Program-made: the position numbers and the translations under genes | Shown: piece after piece, positions 18,546-27,277 of the stretch | Position numbering within the stretch: position 1 is the first letter of the stretch | Layout of the letters: each line of letters starts with the position of its first letter | Assembly (NCBI RefSeq): GCF_030682035.1 | Contig: NZ_JAUXQZ010000046.1 | Location: 1-64,000, forward strand | Direction: 5' to 3' | Length of the DNA stretch: 64,000 nucleotides | Source of the DNA: Brevundimonas sp. | GTDB taxonomy: Bacteria; Pseudomonadota; Alphaproteobacteria; Caulobacterales; Caulobacteraceae | The notes under the pieces: model-generated | The model's input: the letters and a program-made list of their open reading frames with translations, nothing else | What the model was told of the DNA's origin: nothing | Databases searched by the model: none

Positions 18546-18874
18546 ATGCGCTCTCGCCGAGCGCCGCCATGATCATTGGCGCCGTATTGGCGGTCGTCTC
18601 GTTCATCGGCGGTCGCGCGGCGGCTCTTTTTGTTGGCTGGCGGATCGCGCGACGGGTCAGTCCGGGCGAAACCTCATCGGCGGACGCTGGCAGAAAGAAC
18701 GTGTTCCTGGCTTCAGATCATGGCTGGGTCGTCTGGAATCCTGCGCTGTACCGACACAAGAATCCTGAAGTCAGGCGACTGGCAAGGCGGCTCGCGGTCG
18801 CCCAATTTTTCGCGTGGATGGTGCCCTCGGTCTGCCTGTTTCTCTCATGGGCCGTTGCGAAGTTGATGGCCTGA
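18542..18874 (+). CDS. Small membrane protein of unknown function
   Basis: 110 residues, not recognised. Two hydrophobic segments are visible: residues about 8-32 (AAMIIGAVLAVVSFIGGRAA) and about 90-109 (FAWMVPSVCLFLSWAVAKLM). They flank a polar middle with the segment DHGWVVWNPALYRHKNPEVR, so the ends sit in the membrane with a roughly 55-residue loop. The ATGA overlap with the preceding SDR stop supports expression in that operon. Base composition is somewhat less GC-biased at third positions than in neighbouring housekeeping genes, which suggests a younger or lineage-specific gene. Confidence 0.65.
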   Translation: MNALSPSAAMIIGAVLAVVSFIGGRAAALFVGWRIARRVSPGETSSADAGRKNVFLASDHGWVVWNPALYRHKNPEVRRLARRLAVAQFFAWMVPSVCLFLSWAVAKLMA

Positions 18875-18876
18875 AA

Positions 18877-19575
18877 TCAGTGCCCACCTTCCGGATACGG
18901 CGTCGTGGCGATGCTGCTGAACATTCCGGGGATGGCTTCCGACAGGCCGGCGAGGATGAACTGGATGGCCAGGGCGCACAGGATCAGGCCCAGCACTCTG
19001 ACGATGATGGCCATGCCGATCTCGCCGAGCAGCCGGCTGATCGGACCCGTCAGGGTGAAAACCACGAAGGTGGCGAGGCCCGCCGCGACGATGGCCGCCA
19101 CGCCCGCCGCCTGGCCCGCGGGGCCGACCTTCTCGGCCTCTCCGGCCTGGATGATGATGGTCGAGATGGCGCCGGGCCCGATCAGCAGGGGCATGGCGAA
19201 GGGCACGACCAGGCGCTGGAACCGCCGGCGAGCATAACCCTTGTCATCCGCCGCATCCTTCACCGCATCGGCGTCGGCGAACATCTTGAGGAAGTCCTCG
19301 CGCGTCATGTCCAGGCCGAGCAGCAGCAGCAGGATGCCGCCAGCGATGCGGAAGGCCGCCAGTGAGATCCCGAAGAATTGCAGCAGGCCCAGGCCGGTGA
19401 AGAAGAAGAAGGCCAGGAAGACGACGATAAAGATGCAGATCAGGGCCGAGACCGACAGCCGCTGGCGCATCGAGGCGCCGGCCGTGGCCGCGGCGAAGAT
19501 CGGGATATTGCCGATCGGGTCCACAAGGGCGAACAGGGCCACGAACAGGTTGACGCCCAGATCGACCGCGTCCAT
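18877..19575 (-). CDS. MarC family integral membrane protein
   Basis: A 232-residue membrane protein of the MarC/YchE family (UPF0056). About six hydrophobic segments are seen. The family N-terminal signature LFVALFALVDPIGNIPIF is at residues 10-27 and the central PLLIGPGAISTII motif follows a charged loop (DMTREDFLKMFADADAVKD). The biochemical role of the family is unresolved; the older link to multiple antibiotic resistance is not supported for E. coli MarC. The stop lies two bases from that of the convergent small membrane protein gene, and the start is 95 bases from divergent pyrF. Confidence 0.92.
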   Translation of the reverse strand: MDAVDLGVNLFVALFALVDPIGNIPIFAAATAGASMRQRLSVSALICIFIVVFLAFFFFTGLGLLQFFGISLAAFRIAGGILLLLLGLDMTREDFLKMFADADAVKDAADDKGYARRRFQRLVVPFAMPLLIGPGAISTIIIQAGEAEKVGPAGQAAGVAAIVAAGLATFVVFTLTGPISRLLGEIGMAIIVRVLGLILCALAIQFILAGLSEAIPGMFSSIATTPYPEGGH

Positions 19576-19670
19576 TTGCTGCCCTCGCCCTGCAATTCAC
19601 CCACCCGCAGCCCATCAAGGCTGACGCCCGCGCGCGCGTCCAGTCCTAACGGGTCCAAAGGAGCGACGCC

Positions 19671-20396
19671 ATGACCCCCGTGCTGACTGACCCGCGCCTG
19701 ATCGTGGGCCTCGACCTGACCTCTCTCGACGCCGCCCGGGCCATGGTCGATCGCCTCGGCGCGACGGTCAGCTTCTACAAGGTCGGCCTGACCCTGCTGG
19801 CCCGGCCCGGCGGGGTCGCCTTCGCTCACGCGCTGCGCACGGCGGGCAAGTCGGTGTTCCAGGACTGGAAGCTGCACGACATCGGCGCCCAGGTGGAGGG
19901 CGCCGCTCGCGCCGTGGCCGAAGGCGGCTGCGACCTGCTGACCGTCCACGCCGAGCCCCAGGTCATGCGCGGCGCGGTCAAGGGGCGCGATGCGGCGGGG
20001 ACGGATACAAAACTCCTGGCCGTCACCGTCCTGACCAGCCTGTCAGACGCCGACCTGACCGACATCGGCTACGGCTTTTCGGCTGGCGATCTGGTCGAGC
20101 GGCGGGTGCGCCAGGCGCTGGACTGCGGCGTCGACGGCGTGGTCTCAAGCCCGCTGGAGGCCGCGCGGGTGCGCCAGATCGCCGATGAAGCGGGGCGGCC
20201 CGACTTCCTGATCGTCACCCCCGGCGTCCGGCCCGAGGGCGCGGACAAGGGGGATCAACAACGGGTGGCCACACCCCGCGCGGCTCTGGAGGCCGGAGCC
20301 ACCCATCTGGTCGTGGCGCGACCGGTGGTCGGGGCGGACAACCCCTTGCTGGCGGCCTCGGCCATCGTCGAATCGATCGACGGGATCGCCCGCTAG
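19671..20396 (+). CDS. pyrF: Orotidine 5'-phosphate decarboxylase
   Basis: Final enzyme of UMP synthesis, 241 residues. The catalytic D-x-K-x-x-D array is seen in VFQDWKLHDIGAQVEGAA. The N-terminal LIVGLDLTSLDAARAMV and phosphate-binding end LIVTPGVRPEG with GATHLVVARPVVGADNP match the bacterial short form. A good ribosome-binding site (aaaggag) lies eight bases upstream of the ATG. It appears to be a single-gene unit: MarC diverges on the left and a glycine-rich secreted protein gene converges on the right. Confidence 0.96.
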   Translation: MTPVLTDPRLIVGLDLTSLDAARAMVDRLGATVSFYKVGLTLLARPGGVAFAHALRTAGKSVFQDWKLHDIGAQVEGAARAVAEGGCDLLTVHAEPQVMRGAVKGRDAAGTDTKLLAVTVLTSLSDADLTDIGYGFSAGDLVERRVRQALDCGVDGVVSSPLEAARVRQIADEAGRPDFLIVTPGVRPEGADKGDQQRVATPRAALEAGATHLVVARPVVGADNPLLAASAIVESIDGIAR

Positions 20397-20429
20397 AGTC
20401 CGTCAGCCCCGCTCGCCGGGCTCCTGGCT

Positions 20430-21338
20430 CTAGTACTGGCGAGGCGGCCGGGACGGCTCGTAAGGGCGCGCGGGCGGAGCCGGCGGCTCATAGCGGGGCG
20501 GTTCCGACTGGTAAGGCGGCGGATAGGGGGCGTAGTCGTCGCCGCCATGGTCGTCATCGGGGCCGTCAGGGGCGCAGCCGCCGCAGCTGTTGCGCCCGTC
20601 GATATAGCCCCGCTCGTAGTCGCCGATCCCAACATCGGGACCGCCCCCGCAACCACCGCCGCAACGACCCTCATATTCCTCGTAGGACTCATGGCTTTCG
20701 TAGGCGCTATAGGAGCCTTGTTGGTAGCGGTAGTCCTCCCGCCGTCCGCCGCCGCAGCTGTGGCGTGCGCTGTGGCCGTAGCGGCCGCCGCGGTCGCTGT
20801 CGTCGCGGCACCCGCCGCTGTTCGCCACGCAGGCCGGCGCCCGCCGCGCATTACGGCCGAAGCCGTTGACCACATAGCCGAACGGCGCGCTGGCGCAGGC
20901 GCGGCCCTCATAGACCTGTTCATTGTAGATGGCGCCGCCGCATCCGCCGTAGCAGCCGCCGCTGTCCCCGCCATAACCGCCGCCGACATAGACGGCGCCG
21001 CCGCCGTAGCCGCCGCCCCGGAAGCCGCCCCGGAAGCCGCCCATGTCATAGGTTCGGGCGTTGAAGTACGAACCCGCCGAAGCGGCGGCGAAGGCGTTCG
21101 AATTGGCGTTGGCGTTGACGTTCACATTGATATTGCGGTTGTAACCGCCGCCGTGAGGCGGCGGTGTGTAGGGCGGGGGCCGATGCCCGCCGCCTCCGCA
21201 GCCGCTACCGCAGCCGCCTCCGGCCGGATGACCGCCGCCGCCATATTGGCCGCCGCCGTCGCGCGGGTCTCCGGCCAGGGCGGGGCTCGCCAAAAGGATC
21301 GCAAGGACGGCGGCGGCCGCAAGGTTAACCATTCGCAT
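20430..21338 (-). CDS. Secreted glycine- and cysteine-rich low-complexity protein
   Basis: 302 residues from the ATG at 21338 (preceded by gggag); not assignable to a characterised family. A signal peptide (MRMVNLAAAAVLAILLASPALAG) leads into Gly-rich sequence with paired cysteines (CGSGC, CYGGC, CGGGC, CGGC; about twelve Cys in all), an alternating Asn segment NRNINVNVNANANSNAF near residue 65, and FRGGFRGGGYGGGAVYVGG. The C terminus is acidic then Pro/Tyr-rich (EPPAPPARPYEPSRPPRQY). The composition suggests an extracellular or envelope structural protein, possibly disulfide-linked or metal-binding, but this is inference. It is 137 bases downstream of another low-complexity secreted protein gene on the same strand. 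Confidence 0.75.
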   Translation of the reverse strand: MRMVNLAAAAVLAILLASPALAGDPRDGGGQYGGGGHPAGGGCGSGCGGGGHRPPPYTPPPHGGGYNRNINVNVNANANSNAFAAASAGSYFNARTYDMGGFRGGFRGGGYGGGAVYVGGGYGGDSGGCYGGCGGAIYNEQVYEGRACASAPFGYVVNGFGRNARRAPACVANSGGCRDDSDRGGRYGHSARHSCGGGRREDYRYQQGSYSAYESHESYEEYEGRCGGGCGGGPDVGIGDYERGYIDGRNSCGGCAPDGPDDDHGGDDYAPYPPPYQSEPPRYEPPAPPARPYEPSRPPRQY

Positions 21339-21475
21339 GACGCGGACTCCCATCTGGAGCCGTTGTAAGCTTCTGGAATATAAAGGGTTCAGATTGCACC
21401 GAGCGGGCGAAACCAGGCGCCCGCCTTTCCCCCGGAGGCCCTTAAATTAACCTTTCGGATCGCAACGTCGGCCGC

Positions 21476-22009
21476 TCAGCGGTCGTAGAGATAGACGTCG
21501 CCGCAGCCGCAATCGCGGTCATCGCGCCGTCCGCGCCGGTCATATGACCAGCCTTGGGCCGAGGGAGGGCGGTCGTCGTTATAGCCCCATTCGTCCCGAT
21601 AGCCGGACCGCGACGGCGGGTCGTAGCGGCCATGGGTGTAGCGGCGGTATCCCCGGCTATGGCCGTACCGGCTGTGTCCCCGCTCGTAGCTGTGGCCATC
21701 GCGTCCGTAGCCGTAGCGCTGGCCGTAGCCGTAACGGTGGCCGTAGCCGTAGTCGTGACCGGCGCCATAGCTTCCATAGCCCTGACCGTATCCGGGCGCG
21801 GGCACATAGACGCGCGGGCGGTCCGAATATCCATCCGCCCAGCGTCCCGTCTCGACATAGGACCGGGTCTCGACCTCGGACAGGGGCGTGCCGCCGACCG
21901 GCCGTCCATAGGCGTTGAGATAGACCGGCTGACCATAGGTCTGGGCCGAGGCGGCGCCGGCGAGGGCGAGAGCGGCGAGGGCCGCCGCGGCGGCGAGAGT
22001 GCGGATCAT
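21476..22009 (-). CDS. Secreted tyrosine/glycine-rich repeat protein
   Basis: 177 residues with a signal peptide (MIRTLAAAAALAALALAG through ASA). The mature part is about one-sixth tyrosine. A central six-residue repeat, YGYGHR-YGYGQR-YGYGRD, is encoded by 18-base tandem repeats around 21700-21760 and followed by HSRYGHSRGYRRYTHGRYD. The protein ends in DRDCGCGDVYLYDR. An N-terminal segment (TYGQPVYLNAYGRPVGGTPL) is less repetitive. No catalytic motif is seen. It could be a surface or matrix protein; the basic, aromatic composition would favour interaction with polysaccharide or nucleic acid, but that is speculative. The next gene downstream is similarly low-complexity. Confidence 0.75.
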   Translation of the reverse strand: MIRTLAAAAALAALALAGAASAQTYGQPVYLNAYGRPVGGTPLSEVETRSYVETGRWADGYSDRPRVYVPAPGYGQGYGSYGAGHDYGYGHRYGYGQRYGYGRDGHSYERGHSRYGHSRGYRRYTHGRYDPPSRSGYRDEWGYNDDRPPSAQGWSYDRRGRRDDRDCGCGDVYLYDR

Positions 22010-22067
22010 CGGGGCGTCTCCTGGAATGAAACGGTTAACGCCGTTCGGCCGCCTTTGTTCGCTCGCG

Positions 22068-22304
22068 TCAGAAATCGACGGCCAGACCCTTTTTCTCCCA
22101 GTCGCCGTAGCGGGTCGGCTCAGGCCCGCGCGGGCCGCCGTGCTCCGGCGGCAGGTCTGCGTCCGCCTCCGCCGCGCGACGTTCCGCAGCCTCCAGGAGG
22201 GCGCGGCGCGCGGCCTCGATCAGGGGTCGCTCCGGGGTGGCGTGGGGCACGTCAGCGTTGAAGGCCGGCAGGGTCGCTTCCTCGGGAGTGGGATGATCGG
22301 TCAC
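22068..22304 (-). CDS. DUF1674 family protein, SDHAF4-like
   Basis: A small protein of 78 residues from a GTG at 22304, or 90 from an ATG at 22340. The diagnostic feature is the C-terminal sequence EPTRYGDWEKKGLAVDF, the hallmark of DUF1674, homologous to mitochondrial SDHAF4. SDHAF4 binds flavinylated SdhA and promotes assembly of succinate dehydrogenase. The N-terminal part is Ala/Glu-rich and variable, as in the family. The gene diverges from htpX with about 90 bases between starts. Family assignment is strong; the assembly role in bacteria is by homology. Confidence 0.85.
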   Translation of the reverse strand: MTDHPTPEEATLPAFNADVPHATPERPLIEAARRALLEAAERRAAEADADLPPEHGGPRGPEPTRYGDWEKKGLAVDF

Positions 22305-22391
22305 AGCAGCCTCGCCTTGAGCCCGGACGTTGATCCGCACACATGAGGGGTTCGCCTGTCATGCGCCAGTTGCGATCGAATATTTCGGACC

Positions 22392-23348
22392 ATGAACCAC
22401 CTCAAGACCTTCACCCTGCTGGCGGCCCTGACCGCCCTGTTCGTCGGCCTCGGCTATCTGATCGGCGGACCGACCGGCATGCTGATTGCGCTCGTCGTCG
22501 CCGGCGGCATGAACCTGTTCAGCTACTGGAACGCCGACAGGATCGTCTTGAAGATGTACCGGGCCCAACCGGTCGACGAACAGCATCCCAACGCCGTGGT
22601 CCGCACCTATGTCGCCGATGTGGTGCAGATGGCCCGCGATGCGGGCCTGCCGCGGCCGGTCATCGCCATCATCCCCAACGACCAGCCCAACGCCTTCGCC
22701 ACGGGCCGCAATCCGGCCAACGCCGCCGTCTGCGCCACCACGGGCCTGTTGGACATGCTGACCCGCGAGGAGGTCCGCGGGGTGATGGCGCATGAACTGG
22801 CCCATGTGAAGAACCGCGACACCCTGACAATGACGGTGACCGCCACCGTCGCCGGCGCCATCGCCGCCCTGGCCAATTTCGCCCTGTTCTTCGGCGGCGG
22901 CGACGACCGCGAGCGGCCCGGCGGCATCATCGGGACACTCGCCCTGATGATCCTGGCGCCGATGGCCGCGGCCCTGGTGCAGATGGCCATCAGCCGCGGC
23001 CGCGAATACGAGGCCGACCGCGTCGGCGCGGAGATCGCCGGCGACGCTCAAGCCCTGGCCTCGGCCCTTCAGAAGATCGACGGCCACGCCCGCCGGATCG
23101 TCAATCCGACCGCCGAACGCAATCCGGCCTCGGGCCAGTTGTTCATCATCAACCCGCTGGCCGGACGCGGCGCCGACAACCTGTTCTCGACCCATCCGGC
23201 CACCGGCAACCGGGTGAAGGCGCTGATGGAGTTGGGATTGAAGATGGGTGTCGCCCCGCGCCGGGCGCCGATGGCGGAGACCTCACGGGGACCGGCCTCG
23301 ACCAGCGTGCCCACCACGCCGTCCCAGCCTCGCGGTCCGTGGAGTTGA
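22392..23348 (+). CDS. htpX: Zinc metalloprotease HtpX
   Basis: Inner-membrane M48 metalloprotease involved in membrane-protein quality control, 318 residues. Two N-terminal membrane segments (residues about 5-23 and 28-46) precede the zinc-binding [10 protein letters not shown] with HELAH at 134-138. Two further hydrophobic stretches ([18 protein letters not shown] and [18 protein letters not shown]) and the third ligand region [15 protein letters not shown] follow. The active site faces the cytoplasm in characterised HtpX. The C-terminal tail of about 30 residues after the domain ([12 protein letters not shown]) is low complexity. It appears transcribed alone, divergent from the DUF1674 gene. 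Confidence 0.95.
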   Translation: MNHLKTFTLLAALTALFVGLGYLIGGPTGMLIALVVAGGMNLFSYWNADRIVLKMYRAQPVDEQHPNAVVRTYVADVVQMARDAGLPRPVIAIIPNDQPNAFATGRNPANAAVCATTGLLDMLTREEVRGVMAHELAHVKNRDTLTMTVTATVAGAIAALANFALFFGGGDDRERPGGIIGTLALMILAPMAAALVQMAISRGREYEADRVGAEIAGDAQALASALQKIDGHARRIVNPTAERNPASGQLFIINPLAGRGADNLFSTHPATGNRVKALMELGLKMGVAPRRAPMAETSRGPASTSVPTTPSQPRGPWS

Positions 23349-23444
23349 CCCCGCCGCATTCCCGCCCTTGCATCGCGGGGCGTCTGGTCCTTTAAGCGCG
23401 CCCACACGCCCTGACGCCTCCCCGCGTTCGCCGAAAGACCCGTC

Positions 23445-24677
23445 ATGACCCAGACTGCGCCCAAGAAGGTCGTCCTCGCCTATTCCGGTGGTCTGGACAC
23501 CTCGATCATCCTGACATGGCAGCAGACCGAATACGGGGCGGAGGTCGTGACCTTCACCGCCGATCTGGGCCAGGGCGAGGAACTGGCGCCGGCGCGCGAG
23601 AAGGCCCTGAAGATGGGCATCAAGCCCGGGAACATCTTCATCGACGACCTGCGCGAGGAATTCGTTCGCGACTACGTCTTCCCCATGTTCCGGGCCAACG
23701 CCCTGTACGAGGGCCAGTATCTGCTCGGCACCTCGATCGCGCGGCCTCTGATCGCCAAACGCCAGATCGAGATCGCCCGCATGGTTGGCGCGGACGCCGT
23801 CTGTCACGGGGCGACCGGCAAGGGCAACGACCAGGTCCGGTTCGAGCTCGGCTACTATGCGCTGGAGCCTGACATCCGGGTCATCGCCCCGTGGCGCGAG
23901 TGGGACTTCAAGTCCCGCGAACACCTGCTCGACTTCGCCGAGAAACACCAGATCCCGATCGCCAAGGACAAGCGCGGCGAGGCCCCGTTCAGCGTCGACG
24001 CCAACCTTCTGCACAGCTCCAGCGAGGGCAAGGTGCTGGAGGATCCGTCGGTCGAGGCCCCCGAATTCGTGCACCAGCGCACCCTGAGCCCCGAGGACGC
24101 GCCGGACGTGGCTGCCGTCATCACCATCGGCTTCGAAAAGGGCGATCCCGTCTCGATCAACGGCGAGGCGATGTCGCCGGCGACCCTGCTGACCGCCCTG
24201 AACCAGTATGGCCACGACAACGGCATCGGCCGCCTCGACCTGGTCGAGAACCGCTTCGTCGGCATGAAGTCGCGCGGCGTCTATGAGACCCCCGGCGGGA
24301 CTATCCTGCTGGCCGCCCACCGCGGCATCGAGTCCATCACCCTGGACGGCGGGGCCATGCATCTGAAGGACGAGTTGGCGATCAAATACGCCCATCTGGT
24401 CTACAACGGCTTCTGGTTCTCGCCCGAACGCGAGATGCTTCAGGCCGCCATCGACCACTCCCAGACCAAGGTGTCCGGCACGGTCCGCGTCAAACTCTAC
24501 AAGGGCAATGCGACCGTCATCGGCCGCGAGAGCGCCGAGAGCCTGTACGACCAGGAACTGGTCACCTTCGAGGACGGCGCCGTCGCCTATGACCAGAAGG
24601 ACGCCGCCGGCTTCATCAAGCTGAACGCCTTGCGCCTGCGGGTTCTGGGCAAGCGCGACGCGCGCGACCGGGGCTAG
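23445..24677 (+). CDS. argG: Argininosuccinate synthase
   Basis: Penultimate enzyme of arginine synthesis, joining citrulline and aspartate with ATP hydrolysis; 410 residues, full length. The PP-loop ATP site is [17 protein letters not shown] at 7-23. Other conserved segments are [47 protein letters not shown] (19 residues) and [17 protein letters not shown]. No strong ribosome-binding site is visible before the ATG. After the stop lies a short CCCTCG...CGAGGG hairpin (near 24690-24708) without a T run. Confidence 0.97.
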   Translation: MTQTAPKKVVLAYSGGLDTSIILTWQQTEYGAEVVTFTADLGQGEELAPAREKALKMGIKPGNIFIDDLREEFVRDYVFPMFRANALYEGQYLLGTSIARPLIAKRQIEIARMVGADAVCHGATGKGNDQVRFELGYYALEPDIRVIAPWREWDFKSREHLLDFAEKHQIPIAKDKRGEAPFSVDANLLHSSSEGKVLEDPSVEAPEFVHQRTLSPEDAPDVAAVITIGFEKGDPVSINGEAMSPATLLTALNQYGHDNGIGRLDLVENRFVGMKSRGVYETPGGTILLAAHRGIESITLDGGAMHLKDELAIKYAHLVYNGFWFSPEREMLQAAIDHSQTKVSGTVRVKLYKGNATVIGRESAESLYDQELVTFEDGAVAYDQKDAAGFIKLNALRLRVLGKRDARDRG

Positions 24678-24763
24678 ATTTGCCGGCCCCTCGCGCTTTC
24701 GAGGGATCGGCGCCACCTTGTCAGCGGGAGCATGGGCTCCCCTGACCTTTTCAGGACCCTGTC

Positions 24764-25213
24764 ATGACTCTTCGTATCGCCCTCGCCGCCGCCGCCGTTC
24801 TGGCTTTCTCGGCCCCTGCCTTCGCCCAGGAAGCACCCGCCGCCGACCCGGCCGCCGCCGCCGCAGCCCCGGCCGAAGCCGCGTTCGAAGCCCGGGCGCA
24901 GGCCTTCCAGCAGGCCATGGTTACGATGCAGGGCGAGATGCAGACCGCCCTGACCGCCGCCGGCGCGGATCAGGCCAGGGCCACCGCCGACATGGACGCG
25001 ATCGCCGTCCGCTATCAGCCGCAGGCCGACGCCTTCGCCAATGAGTTGGACGCCTTCATCACTTCCCAGCTGCCCGTGATGCCGCCGGAGGAGCAGGCGC
25101 AGATGGCGCAGATGGGTCCGATGATCCGCGGTCAGATCACGGGCGCGCCCGCGACCATCAAGGCCGGACTGCTTCAGGCCGCCGCCGGCGCCGCAACGCC
25201 CGCGACGCAGTAA
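24764..25213 (+). CDS. Secreted alanine-rich protein of unknown function (paralogue A)
   Basis: 149 residues with a signal peptide (MTLRIALAAAAVLAFSAPAFA, cleavage before QEAPA), then an Ala/Pro-rich linker (about 24-42) and a predicted helical domain. Within the domain FEARAQAFQQAM and YQPQADAFANELDAF match the FEARMEAFGERA and YQPDVTAFTSVV segments of the next gene, so the two are diverged paralogues. The frame is not recognised beyond this. A periplasmic helical protein is the most that can be said. A GGCGGG-CGCAGA-CCCGCC hairpin follows the gene. Confidence 0.7.
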   Translation: MTLRIALAAAAVLAFSAPAFAQEAPAADPAAAAAAPAEAAFEARAQAFQQAMVTMQGEMQTALTAAGADQARATADMDAIAVRYQPQADAFANELDAFITSQLPVMPPEEQAQMAQMGPMIRGQITGAPATIKAGLLQAAAGAATPATQ

Positions 25214-25232
25214 ATCATTGATTCTGAAGGTC

Positions 25233-25250
25233 GGCGGGCGCAGACCCGCC
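25233..25250 (+). terminator. Hairpin between the two secreted paralogue genes
   Basis: A perfect six-base GC stem (GGCGGG at 25233-25238, CCCGCC at 25245-25250) with a six-base loop lies 20 bases after the first paralogue's stop. No T run follows, only gcctt, so it may attenuate transcription or stabilise the 3' end rather than act as a full intrinsic terminator. Confidence 0.35.
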
Positions 25251-25324
25251 GCCTTACCGCGATTTCACTTGTGACCGGACAGCGTTCGTCGGACCTTGGC
25301 GGCGACTTCGTACGGAGCGCTGCC

Positions 25325-25942
25325 ATGATCAAGGCCCTGTCACTCGCCGCCGCCCTCGCCCTGCTGCCGATGTCAGCCGCCGTCGCCGACGAGGCGCGCG
25401 GCCCGTCGGAAGACGCGATCGAAGCCGCCGCCGAAGCCTTCGAGGCGCGGATGGAGGCCTTTGGCGAACGCGCCGAAGCCATCTCCGTGGATGCGAGCCT
25501 TACCGAGGCCCAGCGCGAGGTCCGCATCGCCGCCCTCTGGGCCGAGTATCAGCCCGACGTGACCGCCTTCACCTCCGTGGTGTCTGAACACGCCTCAGCC
25601 ATCGCCGCCGAGGCCCTGGCCGGAATAGACATTGAGGCGGTCGTCGCCGAGGCCTTGGCCGGAATAGACAGCGAGGCGGTCGTCGCCGAGGCCCTCGCGG
25701 AGGTCGAGGCCTCCGGCGCACTGGCCGGCGCGCGCGACATGGCCGCCAACGGCGCCTGGGCCTCGAACGACCCCGAGCATATGGCCACCTACGGACTGAT
25801 GGCCGAGTATGCCCTCGGCGAGGCCATGGATTCGCTGGACGATATCCCGGGCGAGATCGAGGCTGCGGTCGAGGAGGCCAACGAAGCCGCGGCGGAATCC
25901 GCCCAAGCCCCGAACGAGGTCGAAACGCCCGACGAAGACTGA
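25325..25942 (+). CDS. Secreted acidic alanine-rich protein with tandem repeats (paralogue B)
   Basis: 205 residues from the ATG at 25325, which yields a signal peptide (MIKALSLAAALALLPMSAAVADE). Unrecognised. The mature protein is highly acidic and helical, with a 13-residue repeat AEALAGIDIEAVV / AEALAGIDSEAVV and a third partial copy AEALAEVEASG. The DNA is a 39-base near-identical tandem repeat around 25610-25690. FEARMEAFGERA and YQPDVTAF resemble segments of the preceding gene. The tail is Glu/Ala-rich (EIEAAVEEANEAAAESAQAP). An upstream in-frame start at 25271 would lack a signal sequence. The function is unknown. Confidence 0.7.
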   Translation: MIKALSLAAALALLPMSAAVADEARGPSEDAIEAAAEAFEARMEAFGERAEAISVDASLTEAQREVRIAALWAEYQPDVTAFTSVVSEHASAIAAEALAGIDIEAVVAEALAGIDSEAVVAEALAEVEASGALAGARDMAANGAWASNDPEHMATYGLMAEYALGEAMDSLDDIPGEIEAAVEEANEAAAESAQAPNEVETPDED

Positions 25943-26006
25943 CCCGCGGTCGCCGCCTGAGCGACACAGGCTTGACCGGCATCGTTGTCCGCCCGACAGG
26001 ACGGCG

Positions 26007-26639
26007 ATGGCCAGCCTGCCCGTCGATCCGCATCTGTATCTGACCTTTCTCGGCGTCATGATGGTCATGGCCGTCACGCCGGGACCGGCCAATGTTTTTT
26101 CGGTCGCCAACGGGGTCCAGCGGGGCAAGGCCGGGGCCTTGCTCGGCGTGGTCGGGATGAACGCCGCGACACTGGTCTGGTTCGGAGCCGCGGCCCTGGG
26201 CCTCGGCGCACTGGTCATCGCCTTTCCGGCGGTCTTTCGCCTGATCTCGATCGGCGGGGCCCTCTACGTGGCATGGCTGGGAATCAGCGCCCTGCGCGGG
26301 GCCTTTCGCAACGCCGCCGATTCCGACGCGCCGCCCATCCGAATGGGCCGCAGCGCCCTGATGGATGGCTTCATGGTCCAGATAGCCAACCCCAAGGCGG
26401 TGCTGTTCTTTACCGCCGTCCTCCCGCCGTTCATGGACGTAACACGTCCCGCCGCGCCGCAGCTGGCCCTGTTCGCCGTGGCTACCGTCGGCATGGACGT
26501 CCTGACCATGTCGGCGTACGGTCTGGGCGGCGCAGCCTTGGCCCGGCGGATGAGCGAGCCGCGGTTCCGCAAGGGTTTCGCCCTCCTGACCGGCATCCTT
26601 TTGCTGGCCGCAGCCGTACTTATTGTTTCGCGTTTATAG
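26007..26639 (+). CDS. LysE/RhtB family amino-acid exporter
   Basis: A 210-residue inner-membrane exporter with about six hydrophobic segments. The family N-terminal signature is MMVMAVTPGPANVFSVANGV near residues 15-34 (the TPGPxxxxV motif). GGALYVAWLGISALRGAF and IQIANPKA-like IANPKAVLFFTAVLPPF are also typical. Members export amino acids or homoserine/threonine analogues; the specific substrate cannot be predicted. The start at 26007 is selected because the frame upstream overlaps the previous gene's 3' end and reads as arginine-rich shadow sequence. Confidence 0.9.
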   Translation: MASLPVDPHLYLTFLGVMMVMAVTPGPANVFSVANGVQRGKAGALLGVVGMNAATLVWFGAAALGLGALVIAFPAVFRLISIGGALYVAWLGISALRGAFRNAADSDAPPIRMGRSALMDGFMVQIANPKAVLFFTAVLPPFMDVTRPAAPQLALFAVATVGMDVLTMSAYGLGGAALARRMSEPRFRKGFALLTGILLLAAAVLIVSRL

Positions 26640-26721
26640 GGACTTGTCGGCAGCTAAAACCCCGCTGTTCATGTCCCGTTCAGCCGAAAGGGCGCGCACT
26701 GTCGCGTCAAGGAGAGTTCCC

Positions 26722-27270
26722 ATGAGACTGCGTTTCCTCAAACCCGCGCTTCTGGCGGCGACGGCGGCTCTGGCCCTGTCCGCCTGCGCCACGGCCACCC
26801 CCTACGGCCCCGCCGGAGTTGACAGCCGTTATGGCTATTCCGAGCAGCGGGTGGACGCCGATCGCTACCGCATCAGCTTCGCCGGCAACTCCGTCACCTC
26901 GCGCGAGCAGGTCGAGATGGCGCTCCTGCTCCGCGCGGCCGAGGTCACGGCCGAGAACGGCTATGACTGGTTCTCCACCGTCAACCGCGCCACCGACCGC
27001 GACGTGCGCCTGCAACAGACCCCCGATCCCTTCTACTATGACCGGTACAGCCCCTTCTGGGGACCGTCGTGGCGCTACTATCGCCGCGGCTACTGGAGCC
27101 CGTGGCGCGACCCGTTCGGCCCGGAGTTCGACGTGCGCGAGATCGACCGTTACGAGGCCTCGGCCGAGATCGTCATGGGTCGCGGCGCCAAGCCGGCCGG
27201 CGATGCCGACGCCTTCGACGCCCGCGAGGTGATCCAGAACCTCGGCCCGCGCGTCACCCGGCCGATGTAG
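26722..27270 (+). CDS. CC0125/CC1285-type envelope lipoprotein
   Basis: A 182-residue lipoprotein from the ATG at 26722, with an aaggaga ribosome-binding site nearby. The signal sequence ends in a lipobox (ALALSACATATPYG), so the mature protein starts at Cys. The soluble domain (YRISFAGNSVTSREQVEMAL, LLRAAEVTAENGYDWF) is the pattern of a lipoprotein family widespread in Caulobacterales and other alphaproteobacteria. A Tyr/Trp-rich stretch (FYYDRYSPFWGPSWRYYRRG) interrupts it before EIDRYEASAEIVMGRG. The function of the family is not established. The gene is followed by a large perfect hairpin shared with the convergent DUF6065 gene. Confidence 0.8.
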   Translation: MRLRFLKPALLAATAALALSACATATPYGPAGVDSRYGYSEQRVDADRYRISFAGNSVTSREQVEMALLLRAAEVTAENGYDWFSTVNRATDRDVRLQQTPDPFYYDRYSPFWGPSWRYYRRGYWSPWRDPFGPEFDVREIDRYEASAEIVMGRGAKPAGDADAFDAREVIQNLGPRVTRPM

Positions 27271-27277
27271 GGTCCGG

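Noticed and set aside
21700..21760. 18-base tandem repeats that could suggest a CRISPR-like array.
   Set aside because: They are in-frame codon repeats for YGYG hexads without unique spacers.
25610..25690. 39-base direct repeats.
   Set aside because: Coding tandem repeats in a secreted protein; no spacers and no cas genes, so not a CRISPR array.
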